From Cryptomeria japonica (lineage: Eukaryota; Streptophyta; Pinopsida; Cupressales; Cupressaceae): DNA of 64,000 bases. A program made the position numbers and the translations under genes. Each line of letters starts with the position of its first letter. Positions within the stretch are counted from its first letter, which is position 1. The notes beneath the pieces are model-generated. The model was not told where the DNA came from. It worked only from the letters and a program-made list of their open reading frames with translations, and did not search any database. Positions 58,199 through 64,000 of the stretch are shown here, piece after piece. The stretch lies in assembly GCF_030272615.1 (NCBI RefSeq), contig NC_081405.1, forward strand, positions 572,015,752 to 572,079,751, read 5' to 3'.

Positions 58199-60047
58199 GA
58201 CAGTGCCGAAGAAGAATTATCTCTCTACTCACTCACAACATTTGCTCCTAGGGATAACTTTGATCCTCGTGATAATATAAGGGGAGTTGCTGGGAAGAAA
58301 TACAAGCATATATGGCAGTTGGAGGGCTTTTGGATGAATGCTCAAAATGATTTTGAAGTGAAAAGGATGCATTCTAGGCTACCTCTTGACTTCATTCGGA
58401 AGTTCAATGTCCTTAGTGTGGCTGATCAAGCGCAAGATAGCGGCAAGTGTCTCCAACCCACTTACGAAAAGGAAGACAAGGAAATAAAGATCAATTGGGT
58501 TGAGTTGGAAGTCACAGATTTGAAAGACTTAATGAAGCAAGTCTTGACTTATACACGCAAATGGGTGGATGTCTAGCATCAGAAGTTGAAAGAACAAAAT
58601 GTGCCATTGACATTTGACTTAGAAACAAAAGTGGATGATGAAGAAGATGCAAGCGCAAGTGGAAGTGGAGGCGCTTCTCAATCAACCCACTCAAAAGGTT
58701 CCAAAAGAAAGGAAGATCACGAAGAAAGGGAATCATCAAGAAAAAGGCATAAGTTAAATTCCGGTCATCCCTCTAGTACTTCTTCCAGGCATGAAGAGGA
58801 AATGAATCCAAATGAAGGCCATGAGAACCAAGGACTTGTTAAGGGTTTGAGTCATGAGGTGAATGAATACATGGAATCCACAGTTCAAAAAGACAAAAGT
58901 GAAAGGCGAGATAATGGAAAGCTATCACAAGATCAAGAAGATCCCGCTCCTCACATTCAAGTAAGTGATGAAGATGAAGGAGAAGATAACGATGAGACAA
59001 CTTCCCCTCCTAGAGATGAGTAGTTACCTGAGGAAACACAAGTGGGAGAAGGAAGATCATCTATCCTTGTATGGCTTATAGAGAGGCTTGCCAGAGAGGT
59101 GATAGCAGTGGATGAAGAACCAGTAGGTGACTTGGATAGTCTCCTAGGTTGGACTCAAGGAATCACTGAGAAGAAGAAAGCAACAAAGATGCCCAAAGTG
59201 ATAAGGGATGGTACAAGTTCTCGAATGATACAAATCGCCACTCCAATGGTTGATAAGTTTGAAGATGAGATCACAGTGGAAGAATGTGACATGGAAACTA
59301 TTGATTTAGGTATGCCTGCTACCGAGCAAGCCTTGGATGATATGAATGATCCAGTGAAGACAGTTCATGATATGCTTAGGATGGAAGTAGAGAAGAACAA
59401 GAAATTGGAGAGAGAGGTTAGTGCATGGGGAAACTACTCCCAACAATTCAAGGAACCATTGAGGCAACATGATCCATCAGTTACACCACCACCATTGCTT
59501 CCTCCAAAATCAATGGATCATGCGGAGAAGATAAGGAACTCAGCACAACTAATGGATGCATGGATAGACAAATCCTTCAAGATGGCGAACAGATTCATAA
59601 GAGACATGATGAAGACACTTGATAGAGTTATAAAGGTTCTTGGGAGAACTCAAGCTCTCATGGAAACATTTGATACGTTTGTCTACACTAAAGACATCAC
59701 TATCCCAGTCTTGCAAGAAATGAGGAAGACATCTAGGCAAGTTTTGGTGAAGGAAGGGATAATGAAGGATGGGCCATCATCGAGCTTTCTACATTGGGGA
59801 AGCTTGCTTCGCATGAGGAAGGTCATTTTTGAAGATATCAGTAATGGGCACAATCAAGTTGAAGAAACCATTCACCTCATTCATGATAAGATCGTGGAAG
59901 TATCACGAATCATTCTTGAGAAGAAGATAGATCCTAGAATGCACATAGACACCACTGAGTTGGAGGAAAGAGTAAAGGTCATCTTCCATGGAACAAATAG
60001 GTTGATCACAGAAAAATAGTTAGTTGATATACATGCACTCATGGTAC
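58199..60047 (+). pseudogene. family L protein, copy 2, C-terminal part
   Basis: Resumes in the phase expected after removing unit D and one target duplication. Segments: DSAEEELSLYSLTTFAPRDN and following (to 58576); a Ser/Lys/Glu-rich part with SKGSKRKEDHEERESSRKRH, resembling a nuclear localisation signal (58586-59023); and a helical, coiled-coil-like part with VHDMLRMEVEKNKKLERE, MRKVIFEDIS and IHDKIVEVSRIILEKK (59042-60019). The internal stops at 58574, 59021 and 60017 are all TAG; copy 1 has Gln at the last two. Copy 3 truncates it at 60047. Confidence 0.8.
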
Positions 60048-60887
60048 TGTTGACGTGTATTTTGTACACAATCATACACAGAATAAAATACCCAAAGGCA
60101 TCTTATCCTCTCTTGAATAAAGTCGCTAACTGCTGAAGATATCGCAAGAAGGATCAGTTAGGATGACTCCAATGTTCTTTTTAGTAGGGTCTCTACGTGT
60201 GGATAAGCACCAGTGGTCGTTGTGATTGCTGTGTCATCAAGGGGCCTTACGTTGCCGAAGATTTTTCCTAAACTAAACAAACTTTAAAAAAAAATGCCAA
60301 AAGAGTAGGGTTTGCGAGAGGTCTAATCTAATCTAACCCTAAGAATGACTTAATGTGGACAAGGCTTGGTGAGATTCTACCAACTTCAATATTGCCATAA
60401 ATTAACAACTCAATTGAAATTGATGCGATCTTCTAAGGTAATAAATGATTTTTCAATACATCAAAGATCAAGGACACTACCACGAAGGTACATATCCAAG
60501 ATACAACAACGATTGAAGGTTTAAGCGATTCAAGTATCTCCAGTCGACCACGCAAGGCGTTCCTACAATCAGCAAGAAGCTAGTGGTTTGGAAAGCGAAT
60601 CCTACCAAAGATCAAGTCCAACACTTTGTCCTTCGAATTAACACACTACTTTGATTGAGAATGATTCAAGAAAAATGAACAACCATGAAGATAACCAAGA
60701 GAATTGCAACAAAACACCATAACTTCAATATTTCATTGATCTCAAAGCCATCATGTACAACAATTGTTTGAAATTCCTCCCTCAAAGCTCAATCTTGCTA
60801 CAAAAACAACTTGCTTCTAATCTCTCTAATTTCTCCTTAATCTCTAATTTTTCTAGTTCTAGTTCTAATTTCAAAATGAAAAGAAAT

Positions 60888-60984
60888 GAGGGTATATATA
60901 GCATCCTCAATTACAATGAACGGTCCAGATCGAAAGAAGATCAATGGCCAAGATTATGACACCTAAACCCTAATTAGGGTTTTA
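60888..60984 (-). promoter_or_regulatory. copy 3 core promoter: inverted telobox and TATA box
   Basis: AAACCCTAATTAGGGTTTT (60964-60983) lies about 110 bp past the ORF stop. GCTATATATACCC on the - strand follows near 60890-60902. Confidence 0.7.
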
Positions 60985-61093
60985 TTACAAAAGTCCCCCT
61001 TTTATTGCACAACATTAAATGCATAGCCAATTATTAAATTTGGCACGAAAATCTAGGAGACATAGACCAATGACAATTAAGGTGCCATGCCAT

Positions 61094-61729
61094 CTATAAT
61101 AACCTCTCATCTAGAATCTTATTCCCTTTCCAATGCTCCTTTTTAGCATATGCAATGAATCTAGACACGATTCCTTTGATCTCAGCAATGGGAATCTCGA
61201 GAAGATTCTTCATTCTTTCTTCCAAGTGGATGACCTGATCAAATGCCTGGAGAAGAGCAGTGTCCCAACCAGGTTCAAGTTCCTTAGTCTTCTCAATCAG
61301 GAGCATGGTAGCAAACATCCGGTCCCGTTGCTCATCTGTGATAACATTAGCATCCTTGCAAAATATGACTTTGACTTTATCCTCCAATTCCTACAAATCC
61401 ACATCTGTCTCAACTTCGATCCTCCTGCCAAGAATGGTACGCAGTACCTCAAATACTCTGTCCTGGATCGGGTGGATAACCTCCTCAACATGATTGCACC
61501 TAGTACTGATGTCCTCGAAGAGAACTTCCTTCATCTGGAGTAAAGTTGACCACTGAAGCAAACTATGAGGTCCTCCATCCATTATCTTTTCCTGTGCTAG
61601 GACCTTCCTTGATGTTTGTCTGATTACTTGCAAGACATGAATGATAACATCTTTAGTATGAGCAAAAGCGGCTATCGTTATCATCAAGTTGTGGATAATC
61701 TCAAGAACCTGAATAGCTCGGTGAATGGT
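61094..61729 (-). pseudogene. family L protein, copy 3, C-terminal part
   Basis: Same reading frame as 61730-62971, separated by TAG at 61730 and interrupted by TAG at 61391. It contains AFAHTKDVIIHVLQVIRQTS, MKEVLFEDIS and LEDKVKVIFC, and ends NKILDERLL at 61094. It aligns with the copy 2 and copy 1 C-termini. About 450 residues present in copy 2, including the acidic/Lys-rich middle, are missing here by an internal deletion. Confidence 0.78.
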
Positions 61730-62971
61730 CTACATCATCCTTGTTGCAAATTCCATGGCTAGAGCATTAGGACATACCTCAACTGAATTTCCTAATATGA
61801 TAGGTACAGGAACTCCATTTCCATGTCTGTGTCTGAATGCCTTCGCATAAGCTGCCAACTGTCTAGTTACTTCAAGTAACACTATTCTGTCTGTCGGATA
61901 TCTCGGCAACATGTATGGAGGTGAAGGACATCCATGAACTCTAATATAAGTAAATTTCGGAAATTGGATAAACCAAGCACCGTACCTCTTTACTAGCTCT
62001 TGTGCATCCTGTGATAGCCTATTGTGAATCCTGCTTTGCAACGTCCTGGTGATGTTCATCGTGAAGGTATCATTAACTAACTTGTAGTTACTTCCTGGTG
62101 GATGATGCAAGTGGACATAGGAATCACAAACTCTGACCTCACCGGGTCCTCTTCCAATCACTCCTCTGTGAGGTAGTCCTGCATATTCAAAGCTCCTAAT
62201 TAAGGCATATATGACGTATGAACTCATGTGGAAAGACTTGGTAGCCTTCAGTCTCCTTAACTGTACGTCCAAGCAATGGCTAATCATTCTAGCCCAATGA
62301 ATTGTTCCTTTTCCGTGAACTATCACTTGGATGAAGTAGAACATCCACTTCTCGAAATAGAAGGCTTGAGGGGCTCTTGTGACTCGGTTGAGCATTGTTA
62401 TCAAATCTCTGTACTCCTCCTGGAAATCGATCCTATGTGGTGTGTTCGGGATCTTGCTCAGGCGAGGACGACTCTTAAGTAACCAATTCTTGTTGATGAT
62501 GCTTAGGCAAGCATCTGGATCATCTTCGTACATGGACTTGGCTCCTTCTAAGCTTTTATAAATCATATCTTTATGTTCTGGTAAGTGAAAAGCTTCACTT
62601 ATAGCCTCCTCTGAAAGATAAGCAAAAGTATCTCCTTCCTTGGACACGATCGTTTTGGACTGAGGATCATAATGGCGAGCACACTCGATCATCAACTCAT
62701 GGCACTGGACTGCTGGAGGGAAGCCGGCCGCCTTAATGATGCCACTTTCGATTATCCTCCTGGCGACAGGCGATGGCTTGCCAATGTAAGGGACCTCTCG
62801 AAACTTCTTCGTACTGAAGTTGCCCAAGTTGGTATCTCCAATGTTGCTCCACTTAGACACGATCTTGGTCTCCAGTTCTTCGGTCTTTTGATCTTCCTTC
62901 ATAAGAGCTGGACGACTGGTGGATGCTCCCGCCTTCGGGGTCGCCATTGTAACACCTACACAACATTTCAC
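61730..62971 (-). pseudogene. family L protein, copy 3, N-terminal domain (413 codons, longest intact block)
   Basis: Of the two possible Mets, the one opening MATPKAGASTSRPALMKEDQ matches the start of copies 1 and 2. The block runs unbroken through SKWSNIGDTNLG, GIIKAAGFPPAVQCHELMIE, YEDDPDACLSIINKNWLL, APQAFYFEKWMFYFIQ, MSSYVIYALIRSFEYA, GPGEVRVCDSY and WFIQFPKFTYIRVHGCPSPP to LGNSVEVCPNALA. A large deletion then joins it to the C-terminal part, and TAG ends the block at 61730. It looks like a compact globular domain of about 400 residues with no recognised catalytic motif. Confidence 0.8.
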
Positions 62972-63821
62972 AATAAGTAACTAGATTTTGCAAGGTATAA
63001 CTATAGATTAGAGATTAAATTTAGGAAACTTCATGATAAGTCTTTGAGTTATCATTTCCTAAATATGATCGAGCTACTGAAATTCAAAATTTCAAAATTC
63101 AAAATTTAAGGCTATGACGATCAAAATTCAAAACTAAGGCAAGGGATCACATCGCCATACCTTACTTGAGAGCTAACTCTAAAATGCAAAATTAAGAAAT
63201 TCACCTAGGCAAAAATCGGAGTTTGGAAGATTTCAACGTGATTCCCTTCAAACGAACGTCCTCCTTGGCAACTTCGCCACCTTTGGGGTCTTCGATGTCT
63301 TGATGGCAAGTTCGCTCAACTCCAACCAAACTTCGCACTCCTTTTGATGATGTTCGCACCTTGTATCCTTGATGAAATTCGCACTCCTCTCTAATGATAA
63401 TTTCGCACTTCCTTGTCTTTTCCAAATCGCATGCAAATGAAGGTTGAATGATGATTTGAAAATGAAATAATTTACCTCCCCTTTATAGGCGCTCACCCTC
63501 TCATTCACCTCTAGGCCGACTTGGTAAAATAAGGTAATTAAAAACAAATTTTAAATAAAATTAAGGGCCGACTTTATAAAATATAAGATTTGAAATTTAA
63601 GCGCTCACCCCACTTTTTATTTAAAATAATAATTAATTCATTTAATGCCTTCGTTTTTAATTAATTCGATTTTTTAAAGGCAAAAAATAATTAATTAAAT
63701 GTCCATGCGCAAATTTTACATGCTAACTTTAATTGAATATTCAAATTTTATTGATTTTAGCATTTAATAAAATTCAAAAATGTTATTAGCGCCAAAATTT
63801 GGGAGATGAAAAATACAAACC

Positions 63822-63860
63822 ATATCGCTCTGGTCCCTAGGAGAGGGACAGGAGCGAATT
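63822..63860 (-). repeat. hairpin cassette of copy 3 (third inner-stem variant)
   Basis: The + strand reads ATCGCTCTGGTCCCTAGG then AGAGGGACAGGAGCGAAT. Outer arms CGCTC/GAGCG are the same as in A and B, but the inner stem is GTCCCT/AGGGAC. Confidence 0.75.
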
Positions 63861-64000
63861 AGCATTTTAGCCTTGATTCTCTCGCCTTTTACGTTCAAAA
63901 CAACCTTCTCCACGTGGAAACTGGCATCTTCGTTGGGTACCTCGAGCTTGATTGACTCAACTTTGTGGATAAATGCCTCTTAAGGTCAATATCGCCCTGG

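Larger units (their letters stand above)
49714..60047 (+). mobile_element. family L copy 2, carrying the family ORF, interrupted by D and by copy 3
   Basis: Starts TGTTGTGACCATTTCACAAC at 49714 with CACCCCATCAACATGGGGAC following. Hairpin cassettes lie at 50030-50660, a GCGAATT-rich leader at 50899-51070 and the ORF from 51478. Unit D interrupts the ORF at 52674-58193. The ORF resumes at 58199 and is cut again at 60047 by copy 3. The remaining 3' part of copy 2 would lie beyond the window. Confidence 0.7.
60048..64000 (-). mobile_element. family L copy 3, inserted in copy 2, open at window end
   Basis: On the - strand it ends ATACACGTCAACA at 60048. Moving upstream come the TATA box (60890-60900), the inverted telobox (60964-60984), the ORF (61094-62971), a GCGAA-rich leader (63290-63420) and a hairpin cassette at 63822-63860. 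The 5' end lies beyond 64000, so a target duplication cannot be checked; the visible flank is GGTAC (60043-60047). Confidence 0.7.

Overview
The window looks like nuclear DNA of a seed plant with a very large genome, most likely a conifer or other gymnosperm. One fragmented host gene is visible: five consecutive exons (9154-13111, + strand) of COG7, a subunit of the Golgi tethering complex. Nearly everything else is retroelement and transposon sequence of different ages, much of it nested. No rRNA, tRNA, CRISPR or prokaryotic feature is visible.

Layout. 1-~6020: degraded Ty3/gypsy chromovirus-like element on the - strand (integrase end cut by the window start, LTR near 4623 onward). ~8025-8550: decayed Ty1/copia pol tail, + strand. 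9154-13111: COG7 exons, with a decayed zinc-knuckle ORF and a G-run repeat in the introns. 16924-18604: non-autonomous inverted-repeat element holding a 144-bp tandem repeat and a hammerhead/Penelope-type motif. 37555-44062: a young, nearly complete Ty1/copia element (- strand) with 451-bp LTRs differing at 3 positions, disabled by one in-frame TAG and one frameshift. 44944-45382: a MITE-like element with near-perfect terminal inverted repeats and TA flanks.

The most unusual content is a family of very long LTR-like units, called family L here. Copies lie at ~19162-22847 (A, +), 22992-28544 (B, -), 30242-36053 (copy 1, -), 45845-49713 (E, +), 49714-60047 (copy 2, +), 52674-58193 (D, +, inserted in copy 2) and 60048-64000 (copy 3, -). 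Most complete ends read TGTTG...CAACA. Two copies have near-matching 5-bp target duplications, and B retains a primer-binding-site-like sequence after its LTR. The units are 3.7-5.8 kb. They carry arrays of imperfect hairpins (TTTCGCTC...GAGCGAAA) spaced about 170-200 bp, an inverted telobox about 75 bp upstream of a TATA box, and in copies 1-3 a long protein-coding frame unrelated to recognisable gag/pol. That frame ends just upstream of the telobox and TATA promoter, so it appears to lie in the U3 part of a giant LTR. The three copies are diverged but align along the protein. Many of their stop codons sit where a homologous copy has Gln, as expected from C-to-T decay.

The order of events in the right half can be read from nesting: E is interrupted by copy 2, and copy 2 is interrupted by both D and copy 3. 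Removing D with one target duplication puts the copy-2 reading frame back in phase.
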